Notes: generated by a model not told the origin, from the sequence alone. Shown: positions 28,143-36,681, numbered from the stretch's first letter. The stretch: DNA of 64,000 nucleotides from an uncultured Alteromonadaceae bacterium (GCA_947501935.1 CANMXU010000004.1:186001-250000), one strand, 5' to 3'. Program-made: numbers and translations.

Positions 28143-29500
28143 ACAGCAAAAAATGGCTAGCGGGTGATCACCATATCCATAGTCGTTATAGCGTAGGTTG
28201 GGATAGAAGTGTCTCTCCGCCTAAGCCAATTATTGCGGGTGATGCACATTACTCTGCGGCAATGAATGCTCAAATGGCTTATCACCACGGACTGAGTTGG
28301 ATGGTGATCACAGATCATGGTGGTCCCAATCATAGCAAACTCAATTTGGATCAGGCTTACCCCGACTTAAAAGCTTCACGACAGGCAATGCCTAATATCA
28401 TTCAGTTTTATGGTATGGAACTTGACACACCTGGGGCTGAGCACAGTAGTTTAATTATTCCTCACAGCCATGATGAGGCGCAGCAGCTGTATCACCTTGA
28501 AAAAAGCTATGCCAGAAATGACGTTTACCGTAATCAAGATAAAGGCAGAAATACCGAAAAGCGCATGCTGGCAGCGCTTGAAGATATGAAGTCTCAAAAC
28601 AAACAACCTATTGTGATAGTTAATCATCCAGGACGGACCGCTACGGGGCTTGGGGAGTACACTAAAGTTACTCCTACAGAGCTCCGTAATTGGAATGATA
28701 CTGCGCCAACGGTGGCTGTTGGTATGTCGGGATCTCCTGGTCACCAAGCTCTAACGATAAGCCCTGATGGCAGCATCAAAAGTAATGAAGTACGTGGTGG
28801 ATATAGAAATTACCCTACCATGGGTGGATTTGATCAAATGACGGCAAGGTTAGGTGGCTTTTGGGATAGCATGTTAGGAGAAGGACGCCATTGGTGGATA
28901 ACTTCTTCATCGGACAGTCATATTCATTATACCGAAGGAGGAGCAGACTTTTGGCCGGGTGAGTTTTCTAAAACTTATGTATATTCTGAAAAAAATTATG
29001 ATGATTTATTACAAAATATTAGAGCCGGTCGTGTTTTTGTTACCACAGGTGATTTAATCACTGAGCTATATGTCTCGGTTAGTGTAGATAACAAGAATCA
29101 TAGTGCCAGTATAGGTGATACCATTGAAGTTCATGCCGGAGATACGCTTAAAGTTGAAATTAAATTCCTTGACCCTGATCGTCACAATGCTCACTTTGAT
29201 AATCCAAAAGTGAATAGGGTAGATCTCATTAAAGGGCAGGTTATGGGGCGACTAATTGATAAGAGTGTTGATATTAACACTACTGCGAAGGTTATTAGTC
29301 GTTTTAGTGAAAAAAATTGGCGGCAAGAAAACGGCTATCAAGTTATTTCTTATACTATGAAAAATGTTAGTAAAGATTCCTACATACGTATTCGAGGCAC
29401 TAACACGACACAACTTGAACCGGAAAAAGATTTAAAGGGAGAAGATCCATGGTCAGATCTTTGGTTTTACAGTAACCCCATATTTATAAAAGTAAAATAA
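28061..29500 (+). CDS. PHP-domain metal-dependent phosphoesterase-like lipoprotein
   Basis: 479 residues from the ATG at 28061; an upstream in-frame ATG at 28016 would add a charged stretch before the signal peptide and is rejected. The lipobox is LQGC. The PHP fold is indicated by GDHHIHSRYS, MVITDHGGPNH, IVNHPGR and SSSDSHIHYT, histidine/aspartate clusters that bind two or three metals. PHP enzymes hydrolyse phosphoesters, but many members have unknown substrates. It sits between a CotH gene and a PNGase F gene and shares its leader with the latter. A role in removing phosphate from phosphorylated mannose or glycopeptides is possible but unproved. Confidence 0.88.
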   Translation: MKQTIILKLFLVILTLQGCSSAPIAPIDSKKWLAGDHHIHSRYSVGWDRSVSPPKPIIAGDAHYSAAMNAQMAYHHGLSWMVITDHGGPNHSKLNLDQAYPDLKASRQAMPNIIQFYGMELDTPGAEHSSLIIPHSHDEAQQLYHLEKSYARNDVYRNQDKGRNTEKRMLAALEDMKSQNKQPIVIVNHPGRTATGLGEYTKVTPTELRNWNDTAPTVAVGMSGSPGHQALTISPDGSIKSNEVRGGYRNYPTMGGFDQMTARLGGFWDSMLGEGRHWWITSSSDSHIHYTEGGADFWPGEFSKTYVYSEKNYDDLLQNIRAGRVFVTTGDLITELYVSVSVDNKNHSASIGDTIEVHAGDTLKVEIKFLDPDRHNAHFDNPKVNRVDLIKGQVMGRLIDKSVDINTTAKVISRFSEKNWRQENGYQVISYTMKNVSKDSYIRIRGTNTTQLEPEKDLKGEDPWSDLWFYSNPIFIKVK

Positions 29501-29626
29501 CAATAAAGGATAGCTGAAAGAGGTCATTATAGCCGTAACATCGGGACTATTATTAATAAAATATTGTGCATAATTAGTGCTCAGGTCAAGCTATATAGCC
29601 ATTGAGAATAATGATTTTAGAACCTT

Positions 29627-29660
29627 AACATCATCATTATTTATAAATAATGATGATGTT
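29627..29660. repeat. 34-bp perfect palindrome between the PHP and PNGase F genes
   Basis: AACATCATCATTATT, TATA centre, then the exact reverse complement. As RNA it forms a 15-bp stem; as DNA it could bind a dimeric protein. No T-run follows. It lies 126 bases after the PHP stop and 52 bases before the operator-like site at 29712. Confidence 0.85.
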
Positions 29661-29711
29661 GCAAAAGGCTTATCACTGCTGTCTGTGTAATTGGCAAATA
29701 CTATTAATGGA

Positions 29712-29725
29712 TATAATCGATTGCG
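29712..29725. promoter_or_regulatory. Operator-like palindrome upstream of the PNGase F gene
   Basis: TATAATCGATTGCG, 62 bases before the start codon. It is the most degenerate of the five copies but keeps the AATCGATT core. Confidence 0.6.
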
Positions 29726-29772
29726 GTGGCTGCTAGTAATGATATGGGTTCTTTTTGATAAAATAATACTAT

Positions 29773-29869
29773 AAGGTTAAGTAGAATATGAAGCAGGTGG
29801 TGATATTAAACATATTTTGGGTGATGTTAATACTACAGGGTTGTAGTAGTGCACCTATAGTCGCTATTG
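29773..29869 (+). repeat. Copy 2 of the duplicated ribosome-site/lipoprotein-signal cassette
   Basis: Gap-free partner of 28046-28142. Both encode a signal of the form M-K-Q...LQGCSSAPI; the mature proteins that follow are unrelated. Confidence 0.8.
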
Positions 29870-31002
29870 GAAGTAAAACAGTTTCCGTATTTTCTGATGA
29901 AGTGGTTAACTGGGGGCATCCTGAAGCTGAGTCACCGATAAAAGCACATAATAATGGCATAATTCGCTTAAGTGGTGGTCGGATATTATTGAAAAAAGTT
30001 GATTTGCCACAATTTCAAAAATCCACTCAAGTGAGTGCTAAGTTAACACTGGTTAGTAATGGCGACCCTTGGGATAAATCAGGCTCATTATTTGTCTTAC
30101 CGAAAGTGTCTGTTATTAATTTACTGAACATTCAACAACAGCAACAAGAGTTTCCCAACTTTGCTGTTGGTGATGAAAATTTTCCTGGCATAGCTTTAAG
30201 TAATAACTATTTACCTACGCTGGAATTGCTGCGCTTTATGACACCATTTGGTGTTGGATTTTTCAGTGAGTCAGCTAAGTTGGACCAACGTAAACCTGTC
30301 TATATACCCCATTGGGAAAAAAATGTGCTTTGGCAACAAGATATATCCGACCGCTTAAGTGAGTTACAAGGTGAAGTCTGGATTGGTGTTTGGATAGATG
30401 TTTGGACCAAAGAAGGTTACAAAATTAACTTAGAGCTTAACTTTGATGAAACTGAGTTCATTGAATATAAAGCCAAAAAAACTTGGACTAAGCCACTGAT
30501 AAATACAATTAACTACTTTGGACCAATGAATTACCCTGATTTCTTTTCTCGAAATGACTTACTGGTTGATATTGATATTCCTGAAAATGTCACTAATGTC
30601 GAATTAAAATACATTGCCACCGGCCATGGTGGTCACGAGGGCGGCGACGAATTCGTCAAGAAAGAGCATATTGTTTCGGTAAATGGAAAAGAATTACAGC
30701 GTTTTATCCCTTGGCGTGATGACTGTGCTGCGTTTAGACGTTTTAACCCACATTCCGGAGTTTGGACAGAAAAAACATATTGGAAAAACAAAGAAATAGA
30801 TGAGCGTATTGCTTCATCTGATTATTCTCGTTCTAACTGGTGTCCTGGAAGTGATGTAAAACCATTATCAATATCTCTGTCAGGTTTGAATTCTGGGAAG
30901 CACCAGCTTAAGTTCAGTATTCCACAAGCACAAGCGATAAAAGAAAACGAATTGAATCACTGGTTAATTTCAGCTTATTTAGTGGGTGAAATACAGGAGT
31001 AG
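29788..31002 (+). CDS. PNGase F-like peptide-N4-(N-acetyl-beta-glucosaminyl)asparagine amidase lipoprotein
   Basis: 404 residues. Lipobox LQGC. The two beta-sandwich halves of PNGase F are suggested by NGDPWDKSGSLFVL and RFMTPFG in the first and YIATGHGGHEGGDEF, WRDDCAAF and SRSNWCPGS in the second. From memory of the Flavobacterium enzyme, Asp96 (PWDKSG) would match the key Asp60 and Glu288 (GGDEF) the second catalytic Glu206. The third acidic site appears as Asp204 in WIDVW instead of glutamate. The enzyme releases whole N-glycans by hydrolysing the GlcNAc-Asn amide, turning Asn into Asp. It has its own operator-like site and closes the locus. Confidence 0.88.
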   Translation: MKQVVILNIFWVMLILQGCSSAPIVAIGSKTVSVFSDEVVNWGHPEAESPIKAHNNGIIRLSGGRILLKKVDLPQFQKSTQVSAKLTLVSNGDPWDKSGSLFVLPKVSVINLLNIQQQQQEFPNFAVGDENFPGIALSNNYLPTLELLRFMTPFGVGFFSESAKLDQRKPVYIPHWEKNVLWQQDISDRLSELQGEVWIGVWIDVWTKEGYKINLELNFDETEFIEYKAKKTWTKPLINTINYFGPMNYPDFFSRNDLLVDIDIPENVTNVELKYIATGHGGHEGGDEFVKKEHIVSVNGKELQRFIPWRDDCAAFRRFNPHSGVWTEKTYWKNKEIDERIASSDYSRSNWCPGSDVKPLSISLSGLNSGKHQLKFSIPQAQAIKENELNHWLISAYLVGEIQE

Positions 31003-31496
31003 GCTAAGTGCGTATTAGTATTTTGTGAGCACTTAATTGTAAAACGTGATGGCTAGCTTTATTGAATGTTGAGGATAGGCCGTCTAAGTGGTATTTCCAC
31101 CATTTATTTAAAACAACTATATGTGAATAATATACAGTCGTCCATCGTTGCTCATCAATAACTCTCTTGAGCTAAAAATGTCTATTTTGTATCAAGCTTC
31201 AATATTGCAATTGGCTGATGTATTTCAACATCGAGCTTCGGCTTAATATAGTGAATGGGCATATTATTTAGTTTTGGAAGTATTAGCCTATTCCTTCAGT
31301 ATTCGTTAAAGAAGCTATCTTTTTTGCCATGATGTACCAATGAAATGTTTAAACTAAGTTGTTGGTACATCTGATGGTAGATTAAAAACTGGATGTTACC
31401 AAACCGAGTTGGACTGTAATGGAGCAGTAAACAGGCTACACAGCTTGTTTTTTTAAGATGTTTTGGATTTTTTTGGAATGTACTTGGAAGAGAAAG
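31003..31496. other. Gene-free stretch between the PNGase F gene and the tRNA
   Basis: About 490 bases. I see no coding frame with a plausible start and ribosome site, no recognised RNA and no clear terminator. It marks the border between the glycan locus and the conserved rpoD region. Confidence 0.6.
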
Positions 31497-31573
31497 TGGT
31501 GGCCCCTCAGTGACTTGAACACTGGACCTACCGATTATGAGTCGGGCGCTCTAACCAGCTGAGCTAAGGGGCC
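31497..31573 (-). tRNA. tRNA-Ile2 (CAT anticodon, lysidine type)
   Basis: On the minus strand the gene begins GGCCCCTTAGCTCAG, has the anticodon loop CTCATAA and ends GGGGCCACCA, so CCA is encoded. The acceptor stem GGCCCCT matches Escherichia coli ileX rather than elongator Met or initiator tRNA. ileX also lies near rpoD in E. coli, as rpoD does here. The CAT anticodon would be modified by TilS to read AUA. Confidence 0.88.
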
Positions 31574-31663
31574 GTTGTACTGCTGCTTTAAAAGAGTAGA
31601 CTATCTGTTAAAGCGGCGAGAAGTATAAGCATTTTTTATTTTGTTGTCACTATTAGTCTTTTA

Positions 31664-31699
31664 AAAAAAGCACCATTTTAAACTGTTAGGTGCTTTTTT
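31664..31699. terminator. Bidirectional terminator between the barrel-protein gene and the tRNA
   Basis: AAAAAAGCACC (31664-31674) pairs with GGTGCTTTTTT (31689-31699) around a 14-base loop, giving T-runs on both strands. It lies 45 bases beyond the stop codon of the minus-strand gene that ends at 31744. Confidence 0.82.
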
Positions 31700-31743
31700 A
31701 AACGATTAAGACCAAGCGTTGAGCTTTTTGTTTGATGCCAAGG

Positions 31744-32379
31744 TTAAAAAGTAAAAGTAACGCCGGCATTTACTTCACTTTGAAACCAGAGGTCGCCTTC
31801 AACATATATCGCGCAACTGTCTTTTTCACATAACACTTCGCTGGCTGAATCAAAAAAGGTTGCGTATAGGCGAGTACCAAGTCTAAAGCTTAAGTTTTCA
31901 CTTAGCTGGTATTTTGTAAACAACCCAAGGTTAAGGGAAAAGCGAGTTTCGTCTTTTAGTTGGTTATTGTCAGGTGAAAAATGAGTTAATCCTAAGCCGC
32001 CTGATAACCACACTGGGATTTTGTTTGCGCCTTCACGTACAGGCACATTACCACCAACATGTAAGTAGGTAATACTAATGTCGGTATTTAATGGCGCAGT
32101 AGTCGGGCTAACGCCGGTATTATCTAGAAACTGAGTGTCATAATGGCTAAGTAATACTTCACCTTGGCGTTGATAGTCAAAAGGCCATGAAAAAATTAAG
32201 CCGTAGTTCACTGCATCTTCTAGCTCTAATTTATTTCTAAAGTCGGCTGCACCTGTTTCAAAGTCACCACCAAAGCGATAACCAATTAACGGAGTTATTT
32301 CAAACGTTTTTTCTGATTCGGCGAAGCTGGGGAAAGCACATAAAAGTAGTGCGACTAAGGGATAAAAACTGAAGCGCAT
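31744..32379 (-). CDS. Small outer-membrane beta-barrel protein
   Basis: 211 residues with a clear signal peptide (FYPLVALLLCAFPSFA). The mature part has alternating strands such as FEITPLIGYRFGGDF, ISITYLHVGGNVPV and LSFRLGTRLYATFF, and ends in a Phe-terminated strand (VNAGVTFTF), as in eight-stranded OmpA/OmpW-like barrels. One pair of cysteines (CEKDSC) lies in a probable extracellular loop. Function unknown. It is monocistronic, flanked by terminators on both sides. Confidence 0.82.
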   Translation of the reverse strand: MRFSFYPLVALLLCAFPSFAESEKTFEITPLIGYRFGGDFETGAADFRNKLELEDAVNYGLIFSWPFDYQRQGEVLLSHYDTQFLDNTGVSPTTAPLNTDISITYLHVGGNVPVREGANKIPVWLSGGLGLTHFSPDNNQLKDETRFSLNLGLFTKYQLSENLSFRLGTRLYATFFDSASEVLCEKDSCAIYVEGDLWFQSEVNAGVTFTF

Positions 32380-32534
32380 GATGGTTCCTAGTAGTGGTAT
32401 TTAATTGGTATTCTTTATTTTCTGATGTTCAAGGTTACCAATAAATGAATTTTTAACAATAAGAATATTGCTTAATTTTTTGTGAAGTAAACTTAATGGT
32501 TATTAAAACTGATGCTGGCTTAAATTTTAGCGAA

Positions 32535-32562
32535 AAAAAAGAGTGAACTAGTCACTCTTTTT
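32535..32562. terminator. Terminator of rpoD
   Basis: AAAAAAGAGTGA pairs with TCACTCTTTTTT around a 5-base loop, 30 bases beyond the rpoD stop on the minus strand. The A/T tracts would work in both directions. Confidence 0.85.
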
Positions 32563-32592
32563 TATCTTTGATGGGGAAATTACTGAGTAATT

Positions 32593-34437
32593 TTATTCGC
32601 CATCTAAGAAGCTTTTAAGTTGTTCAGAGCGAGAAGGGTGACGTAGTTTACGTAACGCTTTCGCTTCAATTTGACGAATACGTTCACGTGTTACGTCAAA
32701 CTGCTTACCAACTTCTTCTAGGGTATGATCAGTATTCATATCAATACCAAAACGCATTCTTAGTACTTTAGCTTCACGAGCAGTTAAGCCTGCAAGTACT
32801 TCATGAGTCGCGTCTTTTAAGTTTTCAGAAGTAGCTGAGTCAACCGGTAGTTCACCGCTACCATCTTCAATAAAGTCACCTAAGTGCGAGTCTTCGTCAT
32901 CGCCAATAGGGGTTTCCATTGAAATTGGCTCTTTAGCTATTTTCAATACTTTGCGAATTTTGTCTTCCGGCATGATCATGCGTTCAGCTAATTCTTCAGG
33001 TGTTGGTTCACGGCCCATTTCTTGTAGCATTTGACGAGAAACACGGTTCAATTTATTGATGGTTTCAATCATATGTACTGGAATACGTATGGTACGTGCT
33101 TGGTCTGCAATTGAGCGTGTAATTGCTTGACGGATCCACCACGTTGCATAAGTTGAGAATTTATAACCGCGACGATATTCAAATTTATCAACGGCTTTCA
33201 TCAAACCAATGTTACCTTCTTGGATCAAATCTAAGAATTGTAAACCACGGTTGGTGTATTTTTTCGCAATCGAGATAACTAAACGTAAGTTGGCTTCAAC
33301 CATTTCTTTTTTCGCACGGCGAGCTTTTGCTTCACCAATTGACATGCGACGGTTAATGTCTTTTATGCCATGTACGTTTAAGTAGGTTTCTTCTTCAAGA
33401 AGGTTTAATTTGTAAATACAACGTTCAACGTCTAATTCAATATCGGCTAAGCGAGCTGAATGCGGTAAACCAGCATTTTTCTGATCTTCAAACCAATCTT
33501 TTTTGGTTTCGTTACCTGGGAATATTTTGATGAAGGTAGCTTTAGGCATACCTGCGCCAACCACACAGTGTTTCATGATCAAACGTTCTTGAACACGTAA
33601 ACGGTCCATTACGCTGCGCATGTTTTTCACTAAGCGGTCAAATACTTTTGGTACTAAACGGAATTCTTTGAATACTTCAGCTAAAGTGTCAACTGCTTTT
33701 TGTGCGTCTTTATGGCCACGGCCTTTTGCACTGATAACTTTGTTAGCAGCTTCATAAGCTTCGCGTAATAAGCCAAATTTCTCACGGGCTAATTCAGGAC
33801 AAGGGCCAGTATCTTCTTCTTCCTCGTCTTCATCATCGTCAGATTTACTTTTGTCTTCGTCAGCTAAGTCTTCTTTAGATAATTCTGAACCGATATGTGT
33901 AGCGGCGGCTGGAATTTCTTCTTCAATAGCATCAGGGTCTAAAAAGCCAACAATAATGTCGCTTAAACGAACTTCTTCAGCTTCAAAGTTATCCCACTGC
34001 TCTAATAAGTAATTAATTGCCGGTGGGTATTCTGATACAGAACGTTGAACTTCTTTGATACCTTCTTCTATACGCTTAGCGATAACAATTTCGCCTTTAC
34101 GTGTTAGTAGTTCTACGGTACCCATTTCACGCATGTACATACGAACAGGATCAGTTGTACGGCCTATTTCGCTTTCAACAGTGGCAAGTGCTTGTGCTGC
34201 GGCTTCGGCAGCATCTTCATCAGTGTTGCCTTCGCTCATCATCAACGTATCGTTATCAGGAGCATTTTCAAATACTTGAATGCCCATGTCGTTGATCATG
34301 CGAACAATATCTTCAACCTGATCGGAATCGATTATATCCTGAGGTAGATGATCGTTCACTTGGGCAAAAGTTAAATAACCTTGCTCTTTACCTTTGGTTA
34401 TTAGCTCTTTAAGTCTAGATTGTGGGGCTTGATCCAT
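32593..34437 (-). CDS. rpoD: RNA polymerase sigma factor RpoD (sigma-70)
   Basis: 614 residues, the length of gammaproteobacterial RpoD. Region 1.1 begins at [20 protein letters not shown]. Region 1.2 follows at [16 protein letters not shown], then an acidic non-conserved region with an Asp/Glu run. Region 2 contains [33 protein letters not shown] and [14 protein letters not shown]. Region 3 contains [15 protein letters not shown], and region 4 ends in [20 protein letters not shown]. It directs RNA polymerase to housekeeping promoters. It is the last gene of the rpsU-yqeY-dnaG-rpoD cluster. Confidence 0.99.
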   Translation of the reverse strand: MDQAPQSRLKELITKGKEQGYLTFAQVNDHLPQDIIDSDQVEDIVRMINDMGIQVFENAPDNDTLMMSEGNTDEDAAEAAAQALATVESEIGRTTDPVRMYMREMGTVELLTRKGEIVIAKRIEEGIKEVQRSVSEYPPAINYLLEQWDNFEAEEVRLSDIIVGFLDPDAIEEEIPAAATHIGSELSKEDLADEDKSKSDDDEDEEEEDTGPCPELAREKFGLLREAYEAANKVISAKGRGHKDAQKAVDTLAEVFKEFRLVPKVFDRLVKNMRSVMDRLRVQERLIMKHCVVGAGMPKATFIKIFPGNETKKDWFEDQKNAGLPHSARLADIELDVERCIYKLNLLEEETYLNVHGIKDINRRMSIGEAKARRAKKEMVEANLRLVISIAKKYTNRGLQFLDLIQEGNIGLMKAVDKFEYRRGYKFSTYATWWIRQAITRSIADQARTIRIPVHMIETINKLNRVSRQMLQEMGREPTPEELAERMIMPEDKIRKVLKIAKEPISMETPIGDDEDSHLGDFIEDGSGELPVDSATSENLKDATHEVLAGLTAREAKVLRMRFGIDMNTDHTLEEVGKQFDVTRERIRQIEAKALRKLRHPSRSEQLKSFLDGE

Positions 34438-34562
34438 TGACGAGTATCCACCTGTAAATTATAAAAAATTGGCTTTCTATACGAGAAACGTAAAGCAGGC
34501 GATTTTAACAAATTGGTGATTAAATTACCAGTAGTTAACTCGGCGCTTTTACATTTCATTGC

Positions 34563-34619
34563 AAAAAATCAGAATTTACCATTAAGGAAAATTTGTGCAT
34601 TTACACTTTCTGATTTTTT
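34563..34619. terminator. Hairpin with A/T tracts between dnaG and rpoD
   Basis: AAAAAATCAGAA (34563-34574) pairs perfectly with TTCTGATTTTTT (34608-34619) around a 33-base loop, just after the dnaG stop. Read on the minus strand the stem ends in a T-run, so it may partly terminate dnaG transcripts; rpoD could then use a promoter in the remaining gap. Confidence 0.55.
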
Positions 34620-34650
34620 ATACTATTTATGTGTTTAGCTATGTATTCAT

Positions 34651-36405
34651 TTATGCATTTAACAAGGCTTGAAGTTCTTGTTTTTCAGAGGGACTTATTT
34701 GCCCTGAACGGCCTTTTTGCAAAAGTTCTTCGGTGCGTTGTTCTACAAAAGTATTGAGCAGTTTTTCAATACTGTCGAGAAATACTTCTTCGGCAGCTTC
34801 ATTTGTAATGCCATGTTGCCAAAACATCAGCTTAGATAAATGATTCCCTTGCGGGGTTTCTCTAAAGTACTCAATAAGTTGAGCGCTATTAATGTCTGGT
34901 TTGTTATGACAAAGTGTCAGTAATTGATTTAAAAGTTCAATGCCTGGCATGTGTAATTGCTGCAAAATAGTAATATCTGGCAACGCTTTAACTATATGGG
35001 GATGCTCTAATAATAATGCAATAGCAAAGCGCACTGGCGTGGCTTTATTATTTACCTTTACTGATTTTTTTTGCGTTACTTGATTACTACGCTTGGTTAA
35101 CTCGATTAACTGTTTTTCAACTCCACCAACAAAGCGGTTGGCTAACGAGGTGATAATGCCGTCTTTTATCAAACTATCGGGTAGCTTGTTTAAATAAGGC
35201 TGGAACAGGTCGACCAATTTTGACTTGCCTTCAAGGCTATTTAAGTCAACTTGTGCAGATAAGTGTTCGATCAAAAATTCAGATAACGGCTTTGATTGAT
35301 TAATTATCTTTTCAAAGGCTGCTTGCCCTTGTTTTCTTATTAAGCTGTCTGGGTCTTCACCGTCAGGTAAAAATATGAAACGCAGGGAATAGCCGTCTTG
35401 AATTAATGGCAAGGCATTATCCATTGCGCGCCATGCAGCATCACGTCCTGCTCGGTCACCGTCGTAGCAACAAATCACTTCTTTTACGGTACGAAATAAC
35501 GTTTGTAACTGCTCGCTGGTAGTCGCGGTTCCTAACGAGGCTACTGCGTAATTTACGCCATGTTGGGCTAAGGCAACCACATCCATATAACCTTCTACAA
35601 CCACTAAACGGTCAAGTTGCTTGTTGGCTTGTTTGGCTTCGTATAAGCCATAAAGTTCATGGCCTTTATGATAAATACGGGTTTCTGGAGAGTTTAAATA
35701 CTTGGGGGTGCCGTCACTTAATACTCGGCCACCAAAACCAAGTACACGACCACGTTTATCATGAATGGGAAACATAATACGGCCACGAAAGCGATCATAT
35801 GGGCGTGACTTGTCGCCGGGAATTGCCATGCCTAAATCGATTAACTGTTGGGTGGTGTTAACATGAGCAAATTGATTCATCATGCCGTCCCAGTTATCGC
35901 TGATGTAACCAATGCCAAAACGCTTAACCACTTCGCCCGTGAGTCCGCGCCCTTTTAAGTAATTAACCGCGGTGTCTTTATCGTCAGCGGTTTTTAATTG
36001 TTGTTGATAAAAGCTGCTAATTTTGCCCATTAGCTCGTAATCATCTTGCTTTTGTCGATAAGCTTTTTGCTGTTTTAACTGTTCACCAGGGCTGAGGTTG
36101 TTTTCTTCTTTGGGAACTTCCATGCCATAGTGAGAGGCAAGTTCATCAACGGCATCAGGAAAATCGAGACGGTCAAATTCCATTAAAAATGAAATAGCAT
36201 TACCGTGCTCGCCACAGCCAAAACAATGATAAAATTGCTTGTCTTGGCTAACGCTAAATGAAGGTGATTTTTCGGTATGAAAAGGGCAGCAAGCTTGATA
36301 GTTTCGACCGGCTTTTTTAAGCGGAACTCGGCCGTCAATCAGCTCAACAATATCTGCTCTTGCTAATAAATCATCGATAAATTGTCGGGGGATCAAACCA
36401 GCCAT
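34651..36405 (-). CDS. dnaG: DNA primase
   Basis: 584 residues. The N-terminal zinc-ribbon has CCPFHTEKSPSFSVS and HCFGCGEHGNAISF. The TOPRIM core includes VVVEGYMDVVALAQHG and CYDGDRAGRDAAWRA. The C-terminal DnaB-binding helical domain covers roughly residues 440-584. It synthesises RNA primers at replication forks. It lies between yqeY and rpoD, as in the macromolecular synthesis operon. Confidence 0.99.
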   Translation of the reverse strand: MAGLIPRQFIDDLLARADIVELIDGRVPLKKAGRNYQACCPFHTEKSPSFSVSQDKQFYHCFGCGEHGNAISFLMEFDRLDFPDAVDELASHYGMEVPKEENNLSPGEQLKQQKAYRQKQDDYELMGKISSFYQQQLKTADDKDTAVNYLKGRGLTGEVVKRFGIGYISDNWDGMMNQFAHVNTTQQLIDLGMAIPGDKSRPYDRFRGRIMFPIHDKRGRVLGFGGRVLSDGTPKYLNSPETRIYHKGHELYGLYEAKQANKQLDRLVVVEGYMDVVALAQHGVNYAVASLGTATTSEQLQTLFRTVKEVICCYDGDRAGRDAAWRAMDNALPLIQDGYSLRFIFLPDGEDPDSLIRKQGQAAFEKIINQSKPLSEFLIEHLSAQVDLNSLEGKSKLVDLFQPYLNKLPDSLIKDGIITSLANRFVGGVEKQLIELTKRSNQVTQKKSVKVNNKATPVRFAIALLLEHPHIVKALPDITILQQLHMPGIELLNQLLTLCHNKPDINSAQLIEYFRETPQGNHLSKLMFWQHGITNEAAEEVFLDSIEKLLNTFVEQRTEELLQKGRSGQISPSEKQELQALLNA

Positions 36406-36512
36406 AGTGCTCTTTTAATTGCAGGTACCTGATGATGATTTTCACATAGGCACAAGGTTAATAGCAATGAAATCTATCTACCGTTAATAGATTATAGTGC
36501 TGCTAATAATAC

Positions 36513-36544
36513 AAAACCGCGAGGCACTAGGCTTTCGCGGTTTT
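36513..36544. terminator. Terminator between yqeY and dnaG
   Basis: AAAACCGCGA (36513-36522) pairs with TCGCGGTTTT (36535-36544). Read on the minus strand, TTTT follows the stem. A terminator between the ribosomal-protein end of this operon and dnaG is also known in E. coli, where it lowers primase expression. Confidence 0.7.
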
Positions 36545-36547
36545 TAT

Positions 36548-36659
36548 GTTCAGGATGAACGGTCAGGATTTTTGTTCCCTACAAATCCTAAGTACCTACT
36601 TCCGGTAGGCAATGTCGCGGTCACACGGATGTGAAGGAGCGACGATGTTCAGGATGAAC
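36548..36659. repeat. Composite intergenic inverted-repeat (REP-like) element
   Basis: Two copies of GTTCAGGATGAAC (36548-36560 and 36647-36659), each an inverted repeat with a 3-base centre, bracket further short inverted repeats: AGGATTT/AAATCCT, and GTCGC with TCACA inside, pairing with TGTGA and GCGAC (36614-36643). No protein is encoded. The pattern resembles dispersed palindromic elements of gammaproteobacterial genomes. Confidence 0.65.
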
Positions 36660-36681
36660 TTTCAAAATGAATTGCTTTCAA

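Noticed and set aside
31497..31573. Reading the CAT-anticodon tRNA as elongator or initiator methionine tRNA
   Set aside because: Acceptor stem GGCCCCT and the rpoD neighbourhood match ileX-type tRNA-Ile2; not initiator because the first pair is G-C.
34323..34340. AATCGATT core, like the glycan-locus operators, inside rpoD
   Set aside because: It lies in coding sequence, lacks the flanking TRY/RCR bases and is far from any glycan gene; chance occurrence.
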